From Hofstenia miamia (taxonomy: Eukaryota; Xenacoelomorpha; Acoela), in NCBI GenBank assembly GCA_004352715.1, contig SCFE01000005.1, forward strand, positions 864,749 to 928,748: a DNA stretch of 64,000 bases. The letters run 5' to 3'. The translations under genes were made by a program, and so were the position numbers. Positions 22,009 to 34,500 of the stretch are shown in pieces. Positions within the stretch are counted from its first letter, which is position 1; each line of letters opens with the position of its first letter. Under the pieces are notes generated by a model, which did no database searches, was not told the DNA's origin, and saw only the letters and a list, made by a program, of their open reading frames with translations.

Positions 22009-25000
22009 TTTGTTTTAGTTATTGCATTGTTAAAAAAGCTTAATATATTTTCACAAACACAGCTTGTAAACATTTGGACGTCTCAACTTTTCACAGCAAT
22101 TTCTTAGTTGTAAAGAAAATGAAAATCTTGCTTTGGTGGATGAGAATTATATTGTATTTTGAACCTAATTAATCCTAATAATTAAAATTGCACTTGATAA
22201 ATTGTTTGTACATATTCTTTTTACAAGATCTACCAAAGTTCATTACATGAGAAATATTTACATGTATTTGTGGAAAAAGCAAATTGTAAAATGTTTTTTA
22301 GAACAGCATGCAAATTCATGAATTCCTAAACGTATTTAAATGTCAATCCAAGAAGCATACTAAAATATTTCCTCTAACCCTTCCAAAACACACAAATGTG
22401 CACAACAAATAAATATGCAGGTATGATTGATTATTAAATAAATAAAAGTAGTTTATATGGGAAGAAATACTTTAACTTAAATTGAAAGTTATTTTAATAT
22501 TTAACACTTAATATATTGATAGTCTATATTACTTTTGCTAATATTACCAATATTAAAGCCAGACGAATTTTGAAAGGTATTCATAAACACCTGCGTGGCT
22601 CATTCGTCTTCTCTCAAAATTTATATTTTTCAATAAATAGATACATATTTATGATAGGAAATTACGAGCATATGTCTATCTAATTATGCATACAATATTT
22701 GCTAAATTTACAGAAAAAAATTGGAAGATCTGTTAGATCCACCTAAGTATGACAATTCCTAAATTCACTTCTGAAGAGATGATGTTGCTACACTTGCTTA
22801 CAATTCCCTTAGAGTTTATTCTGTTCACTTGTAATACTTTTTTATCAAGTTTTCAGCAAATTCATTTTAAGTAAAATTTTGAAAGGAGTGTTGACTATGA
22901 GCTCGTAAAAATACAGAAATCTGAATAAAATTAATGCAATTTTTAAGATTCATTATTTGAAATCTGAACTATGAATAGAAAATTAGTTCACATGCAAAAA
23001 TTGTAGAAGACAAAGTAGATGACGGGATAATTGAATTTACCGTGAACTAAAAGTGATAGTTCCGGCTTTGCTCAGACGAAACAGTTGATTTGGTCGAGTC
23101 ATATCATGGATATAAGAGTTCTGCCCATTGCCTCTGAAGAATGTATCGGGCTTCCATACTTTGTTCAGCATAATACTGTTGAGCACCAGCTCAGTATTAT
23201 CCACTGAAGAAAAATTTAGTCGTTCATCCTGCCAGAAATGTCGAATGAAACATTGGAATGTGAATTCCTAAACGCTATGAAATAATGAAGTGTTCAATTT
23301 AATAAGGTGTGAAATTTGTCTGTAGAACATTTTACAAGAGCAAAAAACTTATATGATTGCTTGTCAGTTGTTATTGTATATACGTTTTTTCTTAAAATGT
23401 GGTTTTTGTCGTATATAGCAAATAGTACAAACAATATTACAATAGGTGAAAGATTGATAAACAGAAACTTTGTAAAAAATAAATAGAAACATATTTGACA
23501 CAACTTGCAACAAAACCTTTAGGTTCACAGCTGAAATATTTAGTCAATTCCTCCAGACTGTTTTGTTGTATTGTTTTAAAATATTTGAATGCTGCAGTGT
23601 TGGTGAATATATTAACATTAAAAATGGTGCATAAACCTAAATAATTTAACAAAATATATTCCAAATGAAATTACAATGCTCCCAAAAAGCTCGAATCTGA
23701 TTTCAAATATCAGAGGTGAGCTTTTGGGGCTTTCAAAATTATATGTTTATTTTCAAGGTTTTACAAGTATTAAAAAGCCATTAACCCACAGCCATAATTT
23801 TTTAAAACCAAATTTGGATAAAAGTAAGTATGACCATTCACTATTCGATGTGGAAATGCTGAGAAGCAATTTATAATGACAATGTTTTATCCAAACTTTA
23901 TACATTTTCTCTTTGGAATGAATAAAAATTCAATTATTTGGCAAGTACAATTATGCAAAGAGCCTCAAAATTTGTTTTCACTTTTGTTAGTCTTTATTAA
24001 AGTGCATTAAATATTTTACCGTTCACCTGCAAAATTGTGCGCTTAGATTTTCAATGAATATTTATCTACAAATTGAGTATAGAACGTAAAAGCGGAATCT
24101 TTTAAACTCGCCTTTGTTGGAAAACGCCAAAAATAGAAATAAACATTATTTGCCTTATAAAACAACGTTAATTAAATTGAATATCTAGTAACTAGACATT
24201 CCCTGGAAATAATACTCTGTGGGCGGGGATTCGTAATTAAGTTCTAAATGAACAATTGCTGTAAATTTAAACTTTTTGATCGTTGGTTTTTCATGAATGT
24301 TGGTAAAAATCTATCATCAAATAGTATGAAGTAGTTTTTAATCTTACAATTGGTTCACTAAATTTATATTTATTTGGTAGAGGAAGCTAATGATAAGGCC
24401 TTCCAAAATGAAATTGATGCACTCAAAACCCAAAATAATGTTAATTCACAGGCAGTCAATTAAGCAAAGCCAAAAAATGAAAGGTGTCTTGAAATTAAAA
24501 TGGGAAAATAAATATTTGAAGTCGTATAAATCTATTGGTAATCGGAGAAATAATAATAATCATTGGAAGTCATTGATTTAATTAGAATATAGCAACTAAA
24601 AGTCTATTTCCAAATATGTTATTATTATTTGAGAAAGTGACATAAAGCAAGTTTATGAACACATTGCTTTGGAACTTTAATGCCCTCAAAAACATGTTTA
24701 AAACTTTAGTAATTTTTTATGAAATTTCTTAAAAATTTCATATTATTAATAAAATAGCTAATATATTTTTATTTTTCAATGGCTATGGTAACTGGATATC
24801 ATCACCGTAACAATCGATGCTTTCAAATATAACACTAATAATAAATGTTTTTTGTAAGAGATTGTACAATTGTAGATTCTACTAATGATTAGGATCTATG
24901 TACATATTAAATGTAAACACTATTAATTATTGTCTTTCACATGATTATCGTTTCTCACTTCCCATTTCTTTTCTACATCCATTATGGGCAAAAGCGGAAC

Positions 25001-26381
25001 AGGTTTCTAAGTGGAGATATTTCAGCCTCAAATGTTGCTAAATTTTTGTTCTGTGTAATGTGGGATAGACACATTGTCAAAGTGTCAATCAGTTGTACAA
25101 TGTTGCCTTAGCTGTTATGAACAAAGTTGATTATTTCGTGCTTGAAATGACCTTCGACATCACTAAGGCATGAACAGACAGTCTAATTAGACGCCTTGTG
25201 AAATCAACTACCTACTTCTTCTCAATTTCAAGCTCTGCTACAAGTACAGGTTAGTGGAACTAGAACTTGTTAAAGAGTGACAATAGCAATGTTCTTTGAT
25301 CTTAGAGGTTGTTTTTGATTATATCAAGTGATACTAATATAGTGTACGCAACTATATATATATAAATATATATATATATAGCGCATATATATATTATATA
25401 TATATATAGCATATATATACATATATATATATGCATATAATTTTCTTGTTAATTTATTTAGTGATAACTACTTAAGTAATTCTTAAATTAGAGTGTGATT
25501 CTTTATAAAGATATCTACTACTATCCAAATTCTTTTATGAAAAGCAGGGAATGAACAAACGCTAAAGAAAAAATTGAATTACATAATATAGCGAATATAA
25601 TATAGTGAATTAAGAAGTATATGAGAAATCGATTTTTTCGAAATTCAAGTTATTAAAATAGGAGACCATTTTTAAATGAAGTAATATTGAAATTGCAATT
25701 CATAATAGCAATTTAAATCATTTTCCTCAACTGCTCATCACTGATTTTATCACAAAAGAAACTTAAGTTTCACCTTCATTGTAAATTTGAAGAATTGAAA
25801 AATAATGTTTTAATTTATTCAGCTCACAATAAAAATGCCTAAAAATGAATTAAAACCATTTAGAATGTTGTTCCTCAAGGATGAAATTGCAACTTGTTAA
25901 CAAAGCTTATCAGTGTTGCCTTAGAACAAAAAGGAAATGGCTAAATAGTCCTTTAGCAGCTGTGGCTTTAATGCTAATAAGCAGAAATTGGTGACTAATT
26001 GGTAAAAGAATATAATAGAATTTAGTATAAATAATAATTAGATGATAGAGCCATCGGAAAGACTCTGTCCTTGTTTCCTTTATTTGGGACAGATTATGAG
26101 ATAATTAGAAAAGAAAGAGAAATATGATCTGACATATCAGGTAAAGATACGACATGTTGTGAAGGTTTATACAAGCAAACTAGTGCATAACCAAAACAAA
26201 ACATAACAACCCAAGGCTTGCTTTCGTTTATTAGGAAAAATAAATAAATTTGCAACTTGTCAAACAGACTGATTAACAGACAGCTTTGCGTCTCAATCTT
26301 AAAATCAAATTGAATTGATACAGAGTAACTTTCCAAGCAAATCAACTACAATCTGTAAATGCATACCCCGGGAAAATGGAA

Positions 26382-26425
<44 letters not shown>

Positions 26426-27224
26426 CATAAGATTTACTAGTGAATACTGAAAATTATTTCTCAGACATAGTTTGCCTTAAAAATATGGAATACTGCATGT
26501 GAATTTTCAGAACATTCCACGAAAAGACATCCTCGACATTCACAAGAAACAGAAAACATGACGCATTTGACTACTTCAGCTTTTTGAAGCAAATAAAAAA
26601 TGCAGTATTAGAAGTTTAGCATTAGACAGTGAAGTTGCCACGGAAAATAAAGGAAATCCCACAGTGATAATATTTTTGCTAATTAACGTCGGTATTTCCA
26701 TTGCAACCCTTTGAATGCGCAGTTTGAATTTAATTTAGCATGCAGGTTGCGAGATGAAAAGAACATTTCTGCAAGCAACATATGAGGTCAAGCTCATATC
26801 AAGCAAGTAAGTTCCGGATTAAATCACAATATTTCCAACCCGCTTCCAATAGCTTTTTACGACTGTGTTCAGAATGAGTTTCATGTATGGTCCATCGTCT
26901 AAGAAACTTTCATTGGGAAAAGGGCATATCGCCCATCCAGTATTAGAAATATTCAAATTCTTACAATTACATATTAGGAGTTCGTAATGTGAGATATATA
27001 TTCAATTTATAAAATACAGGTTGAAGGTTGGTTCAGATGTTGATCTCAAGTGCGATATTTTGTAATCTTCAGGTAGGTACTTTAATAAAGTATCCCTGCT
27101 TAGCAATAATATTTTGCACATTTTGAAAATATACCAACATATATTTCACTATAAATAATATTCATAATATATGTATAATGTTATATATATATAATGTATG
27201 TATGTATGTATGTATGTATGTATG

Positions 27225-27261
<37 letters not shown>

Positions 27262-27404
27262 NNNNNNNNNNNNNNNNNNNNNNNNNNNNNNNNNNNNNNN
27301 NNNNNNNNNNNNNNNNNNNNNNNNNNNNNNNNNNNNNNNNNNNNNNNNNNNNNNNNNNNNNNNNNNNNNNNNNNNNNNNNNNNNNNNNNNNNNNNNNNNN
27401 NNNN

Positions 27405-27436
<32 letters not shown>

Positions 27437-28504
27437 TATATATATATATACGAGGTCTGGATATCACTTAGCATCCTCAGTTTAGAACATTTTATAGAAC
27501 CCAGAGTTTGTTTCGATGAAACGCCATAATAATTCACATGTCGGAAAAAAATATATATATACATTGTGTACAAAGTGTGCTTATTCATTGTAAAAAACAA
27601 GAAACATTTTACGCATTAATGTTTTGAGTGTCTTCACTCATCGTCAGCACAAATAACTAAAATAATATGGTGGTAAATACAAATTTTATGATGTTGAAAT
27701 TGTAATTCGTAGATCTTGTACGATATTTAGTCTTTGACCTAATTGTATATTTAATAGATTCTTCTTAGTTTCTTTTATGAATATAGCTTCTGGAATTTTT
27801 GTATGCTTGGTTTTGATTAAATTAGTAAGGTTTTTCCTCTTAGGTGCCTATTCATAACAATATATTTCTGATTGAAGATGACCTCACATATGCTCTGAAA
27901 TTCTGTATTCCAATTGTATTTTCGTCTTCCCAATGTATGAACTTTCAAATTCATCACATTTATAATTGTATAGGCGTGAGGAAACTAAAGAAGTTGGAAT
28001 AGAGTCTTTGTTTTTCAAAGTTTGAAATATTGGCATAATTTTGACACTTAGTTCTTGGTTACATCGTTGGATCTTTTTTAAGGTAGTTACTGAATTTGAT
28101 GTAATATAAGGTAGTTTCCAAGTTATTCTCTTTTCTATTTGATCTTTTCTTGGTTGTGGTGTATTACGAAATATTCTATCCATTTCCGATTTAATCATTT
28201 TTGTGGATATCCATTTCTTAACAAGATGTTTGATATTGCTTCTAATGCATTTATTAGATGTTCATATGATGAGCATGTAAGAAATGCTCGATTTAATATG
28301 GCTTTGATCGTATTTCTTTTATGTATCAACTCACAACGTGATACAAAAGGAATATAAAGTCCAGTATTTGAGGGTTTATTATGCAATTTCGTAACAAAAT
28401 CGTTTTCAGTTTTAATAATTTCAACATTTAGAAAACTTAATTTTTCACTTTGTTTCTTTTCAACCGTAAATTTCAAAGATGGATTAATGTCATTTAAAAA
28501 ATTT

Positions 28505-28542
<38 letters not shown>

Positions 28543-31500
28543 TTGGAAAAAACCACAACGCTTAACGTTTTCAATTTTTAAAAATCATCATCAGAACAAA
28601 TTTGCGGCAACATAAATTTACAGTAAACTACAAGATGAACTAAATTATAATTATACATATATAATTATATATATAAAATTATCATATTAATGTAAACTAT
28701 TATTTTAGTAGTATTTTGCACAACATTTTTTACGACATCAATAATATTCTGCATTTTGCTCTAAATTCAATTGTAGAACTAGAGGTAACCTTTTCCATTT
28801 ATAGCAAATTCTAATTTAGGTTCAGAATTCATCAAATAAATGTCACCATCTATCAAAAAACATGTAAATTGTTTTATGGAAAACTCAAATTGAAGACGTC
28901 TGCAATAGGAGATTTAATTTATAATAATCACAGTGATTAATTAATTTGGACGTGGTAGAAAATTGAATTAAGCTCTTTAGCAATTCGATAGACCTTGCAT
29001 GCCTGTCACTTCACCATCTTTGTAGAAGTTAAATAAATTATTAATAAAGTCTTAGTTGGCATGGTTTCCACTTAAGCGGTGTTCCATAACAAATTCATTC
29101 GACTTCCATTAGATCTTTAATTTAATTTTAAATTAAGGCATACGTTTTCATAAGCATCAAATAACATGTCTATTATAATAGATAAAGCATTGCTGTGAAT
29201 AATTGGAATTTCAACTTTTAAATTACCTGCATATAAAATTTTTTGAAAAATATAGTAATTTAAGAAAGAATTGTAATTTCTCCAATGCATATAATAATCC
29301 TGATATCGAGGATTTGAAATTGCTATGAAAAAATTTCAATTGTTCATAAATTTTGATATATTGAATATTTATGATGTTGCAAAGTTTATGCATGGATGAA
29401 TTCAAACATCAACTAACTGAATGTGGTATCTAGAATACAAACATTTAAAGTATAATAGCTACGTTTTTTGGAGACTTTGTTAATAAATAACTGTTTAATG
29501 ACAAAAGAGTATTGCTTAAATAGTACTGGAAGTAAGATGAAGATACGAGTGAAACCTTGGTTTTACTTGTGTAATATTAAGATTATATTTGACTGCATCT
29601 TGTATTGTTGTTATACACATGTAAAGGTTTTACTAAAATATGCTGATGCTTAATCGCTATTTTCAAAATAAACTTCAATAAATGTTAATCACCAGTGGAA
29701 GAAAAACATGGAAGTAACAGATTTCTCAATAAAATTTTATGTTTTATCAAACATGTTTTACATTTTAGCATTAAGTTTTGATCCTACCGAGGCCGCAAAA
29801 GTTAAAAGCTAACAAATGCTTTGTCGGTTGTTGCCGTAATTTTTGTAGTAAATAATTGATTCCAAATTTAATGCAAATGTTTAAATTCAAGCAAATCATT
29901 TCAGATCAGAACATCACAAATATAATAGTAGAACTTTATGGTTGGATGCTGAAGATATTATGAAACATTATAAAGTAGAATGAGACCATAGTTTAACCTT
30001 AAACTGCCCATTTTTATTAGAGAACAAACCGTTTTCTTAAGATTTAAGGCAAATTTTTCCAAGCATATTACAAATTTTGAAAATTTTGACATGTGGAAAC
30101 AAAAGTTGAAGGTCTGTACTAAAATGTATTTCTATGGCTAAAGTGCCCGAAAATTCTGTCATTCTAAAAAATTAAATTTTCACCACTTCTAATGTTCATG
30201 TACGTAAGAGGACAAAAGCCGATTGAAGCAAAAATTAATCTTAAAAGCAAATAACCCATCAAGGCCGCGGTTTCAGAGCGAAAATGAATAGCTTTATTAG
30301 CTCATAGTTATAAGCGTTTAAAGTTTTTTCAAGAAACTATAAAAAATAATATTTTACACACGATAGCGAGACTCATTATATCCGTAGACCAGAATCAGTT
30401 ATTAACGACGTCTGTTTGCTATTGAAAAAAGTCTTGCAAGTGAATTTGAAATGTAGTAGTACTTCAAGTACTGCACGGATAAATCAAGAATTTTTCATAA
30501 ACAATACCCAATAAAATATCCTAGGAAAACTAGCATTCAAATGAACTTTATTTACTGATTTAAGGTGGTCGGCAATGCAAATCTCGCTACAACATAAATC
30601 TTTGTTCTTCGCATTCATTCCTGTAGAAACCTTTAAACTAGAAATTCAAAGGTTGAACCTTAAAGTGATCTCTTAGCTGACTCAAAATTTCTGCTAGGCT
30701 TTGTTTAGATGAAAAACAAGGCATTAGAATGAAAAAAACAGAAAATAATTGAAATTTGAGAAATACCTAAAAATAAAAAATGGAAAACAGCATGAAAATT
30801 TCAAAATTTAAGAATATTTTTTTTGGTGATACGTAATCCACCACCTTATACAATCCCTAAGTAATTCATAAGTTTTCTAAATACTAGCGAGTTTATATAA
30901 CCAGAAAGATAAAAAAATCAATGGATAGTGTAAATGCACTCGTTGTAATCTTCTTTTATAAGAGGGTTTTTCAATATTTGCAGTTAATTATAAATTCGTA
31001 CAGGAATGTGAGAAGTAGACTGTTGTTTATTTCGTGATCCACCACTATCTGCCTGCAACGTGACACCTGATTCCGGATCAATTGAAATTTTCTTTGCTGC
31101 CACTCCCTCTCCCTAAAACCAGAGAAAGGCGTTTGATGTTACTGGAAGCTAAGTAAAGCAAAGCTGCAAATGCTAAACGTACGAATACATACTACTGCAA
31201 ATAAAATCCAGATCAGGCGTCACGATGCAGCACATCAAGTCATGCAGTAAACTGCTCCCATGCAACAGTATGTTACTCTATAAGAGAATGAAGGTGAAAC
31301 ACCTAAAGTTACTTTCAAAACAGTACGTACGTATGCATCTAAAATCAATATGTCAATCATTTTTTAAGAAATTTCAAACTAATATATCCAATGAACATGA
31401 TGATGTCAACTGGAAACTTAAAAATTCATCTCAAAAAATTAGAAACAGCATTTTTTATTTTACGAATTGAATATTTGCTGAAGATTATTTGAGAAAGTAC

Positions 31501-34500
31501 ACAATCATAGAAGTGAAAAAGCTTATCCTATAACAGTGGTTTTCAACCGGGGCCCACATGGACCCTAGGGTTTCATGTAACTTGCCTGGGAGCATACACA
31601 CAAAAATAGCGAATAGCTGAACATCAACAACAGGAAACTCATTAAATAGGCGGTAAACTGGGTTGAATTGGACACGGTGTGAATCGGACACCATTACACT
31701 GTTTACACTTATTAGATTGTTTGAATACAGCTTTGGCGCAATTTAGTTTATTTTTTGAAGATAGTATCTGTGAGGACCTAATTTTCAAGATGAAGGACAA
31801 ACAGCAATTAAAAGCTGCTATGTTAGCCAAATATGCATTTCCAAACACCTGGTGTAATTATGACATGGCATTTATAATTAATCACTTTCTCTGCATACAG
31901 ACTGGAAAGAGGATTTGCAACACAAGTTTTTGTCACATTGCACAATTAACTATGTAAGAATCAGATATATTTAGAACTTTTAACCAATATATCACGAGTT
32001 ACTTAAAAACTAAAAATTAATTCTTGGTTCTATTAGTTGGGGTGAATCGGACAGTTCTGTGGCACTTCACCCCAAAATCTAAGATTGAATGATGTAAGCA
32101 TCTACATGGAGATAACATATAAAAATTATTATATTTAATATAATACAATGCAAATTGACATATTATGAATTGTAAATTCATCTTTGACTTGCTCAAAGTC
32201 TGGTTACATGAACTAAGAACTCTTCTTAAAGTTCATGCAACACTTTCAAACTTATAGAAAAAGCCCTGGTGATCCCTGTATTCTTGTGTTAGATGGACAT
32301 TGTTCTCACCTCACTGTTGACACTCTAGAATTTGCAATGGTAAATAAGATTGAATTAATTTGCATCCCACCACATTCAAGTCATCGACTTCAGCCATTAG
32401 ATACTAGTTTCAATGGGCCATTGAAGAGGGCTTGTTCAGATACTGTGGGAAATTTTCTCAGGAATCAAAACAAAGTTGTTTTGACTAAGCATGGATTTGG
32501 CACTGTGTTTTCTCCTGTTTGGCTAGAAATGTGCAAAACATTTTTTTTGAAGATTTCAATATTGTGGATTATTTCTATTGAGAAATCCTACAAATGACGA
32601 TGACTTCCATTTATCAAGGTCAAACATATCTGTGAATAATGATGTTAATGAAGATATTCCTCATAGTTCAACATCAGAACAACCAAATCAATCCGTTACA
32701 GCAATATTCGGGTTAAAAGTTATTTCAACCGAACTTCCTGTAAATTGCATACTAAATTTCATCTAGAAAGTTAATCAAATGAGACATTTACCATTGCTTC
32801 AAGCGTGAAAGGAGTAACACCGAAAGTAAGCTCTCCAATCCCCAAAAGTCTTCAAAACGTAAAATAAATTTAAAGCCAATCTTACAAAATGAACCCAGTA
32901 CCAGTAATTTAGAGTACCTTGGCTGTGTCTGCCTTGCCAACTGGAATGCTTCCTGTACAGATTGGCTGGAATGTACTTTATGCAAACAATGGGTATGTGA
33001 AGATTGCTTTGGCACAGAAACGTGTTTTAACTGTTCTATGTCACTTTTGTGAATTGCTGTACTTGGTGAAACATAAATATTCGATTTTGAAATTTTAGCC
33101 CTGCATTAATCCTCTTTTTAAATGTTGTGTCCAATTCCCCCATTTACTGTCCAATTCACCCTAATGCAGTGTGATGATATAATGATAAATATTTTTCCCC
33201 ATTATATTTTTTTGCAAAAATTATACTAGAAATGTTGCATGTAGTGTGGACAACTACGTTCAATAAAAAAACGTATAAAAAAGTTTATGTAGATATTGAA
33301 AAAGCTGATTCGCAAAAAGTGTGTCCAATTCACCCCAGTTTAACCTAAATCTTCATTATTTATTTAATTTCTTATTTATGTTAAAATGGTATATATCTTT
33401 TTAAAATGCTAAAAACGACTGTTCTATAACTTTGACGTAATGGTTTTAAAAAGTGTGAATTTAGCACAGAAATAACCTCATTTGTCAAAATATTTAGTCT
33501 CAATTTTTCCTTCTGTTTAATATCTCAGTGCTCAGCAGATATGGAAGAATGTTGTCAATTCTGCTTGATGCCTCTCTCCAAAGCCCTTCAAAGTAAATTT
33601 TTGAAATTGTTTTTTGATTTTTTGCCAATAATTTGCCAATGCAATTAAACTATACTTTTAGTTATCAAGCATCTCTTATTAGATATTTGGGCAAAAATTT
33701 TCACAAAAATGAAAATACACTTCAAACACCGATTCTTCGTGTTTCTTCCCCAAAAATAAAACATTTAATTGCCTAAATAATGTCTACTCCAAGCAAACTT
33801 TGAGAAACGATTAAACGTATCAATTTGAGAACACTGTTATCATTCACATAACTTTTAATAAGTGCTTGGAATGATTATACTCTTCTGCTACTAACCATGC
33901 ATTTTTCAGCAGATATGGTCGACAAGAAAGAATATATGCAAATTAATATTAATACAATTATACAAGATGAATCTTACTTAAACAGATCTCTGCTTTAGAA
34001 ATGATGCTTATATTATTCGCTTACATTCCACTTTTCTAGAATTAACTTTTAGTTATGTGACCCTGTTTTAATTTAGTAACATTAAGTTATTAAAAGAGAG
34101 CCTTGTGCCACTATATCATTCATTATTTGGTCCATACTCGGTTCCTAGAACCCTTGTAGTTTATAAACCCAAACAGGGTTTAGTCAAATAACATTGATTT
34201 AGTTTTTTAAGCAAATCAATAAAGAGTAAATTCTTGTAATAATTTTATCCAATTCACAATTAAATTTTATCACATATATTTTAAGATGGTCTCTACACGT
34301 ACATGATTGGTCCAAGTCTGGATACCTCATATTTCTTGACACATGTCGAATTGGGAAGAACGCGATTGCGTCTGAGACTGGTACCGCAAGTCTCAACAAA
34401 TTATGCATTCTAAAATATTCATGTGACATTGAAATTTATGAATTTTAATAAGTTTTGTTATTGATGGGTGATTATAAATTCGTTTTAGCGGCTGCGAAGT

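Larger units (their letters stand above)
23268..27189. other. Large receptor intron, 5' of loop exon
   Basis: AT-rich. It contains complex (TA)n runs at 25,348-25,440 and 26,386-26,422. A short stretch near 25,140-25,260 faintly recalls a reverse transcriptase (FDITKA), but too weakly to call. The frame at 24,390-24,581 is Lys/Asn-rich low-complexity. Confidence 0.45.
27451..28509 (-). mobile_element. Penelope-like retroelement, 5'-truncated
   Basis: The minus strand carries the C-terminal part of a Penelope-like polymerase, then its GIY-YIG endonuclease, then a 3' region with a hammerhead-like motif. The left edge is the (TA)n tract at 27,405-27,450 after CCAGACCTCG, and the right edge is another (TA)n tract at 28,509-28,540. 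The element therefore sits between two TA microsatellites. It lies in a receptor intron in the same orientation as the gene. Confidence 0.82.

Noticed and set aside
25130-25260. Weak reverse-transcriptase-like reading (FDITKA) in the intron
   Set aside because: Single short resemblance without other motif blocks.
31533-31595. CAGTGGTTTTCAACC-type hAT terminus
   Set aside because: No matching opposite end or 8-bp duplication found; left as a note only.
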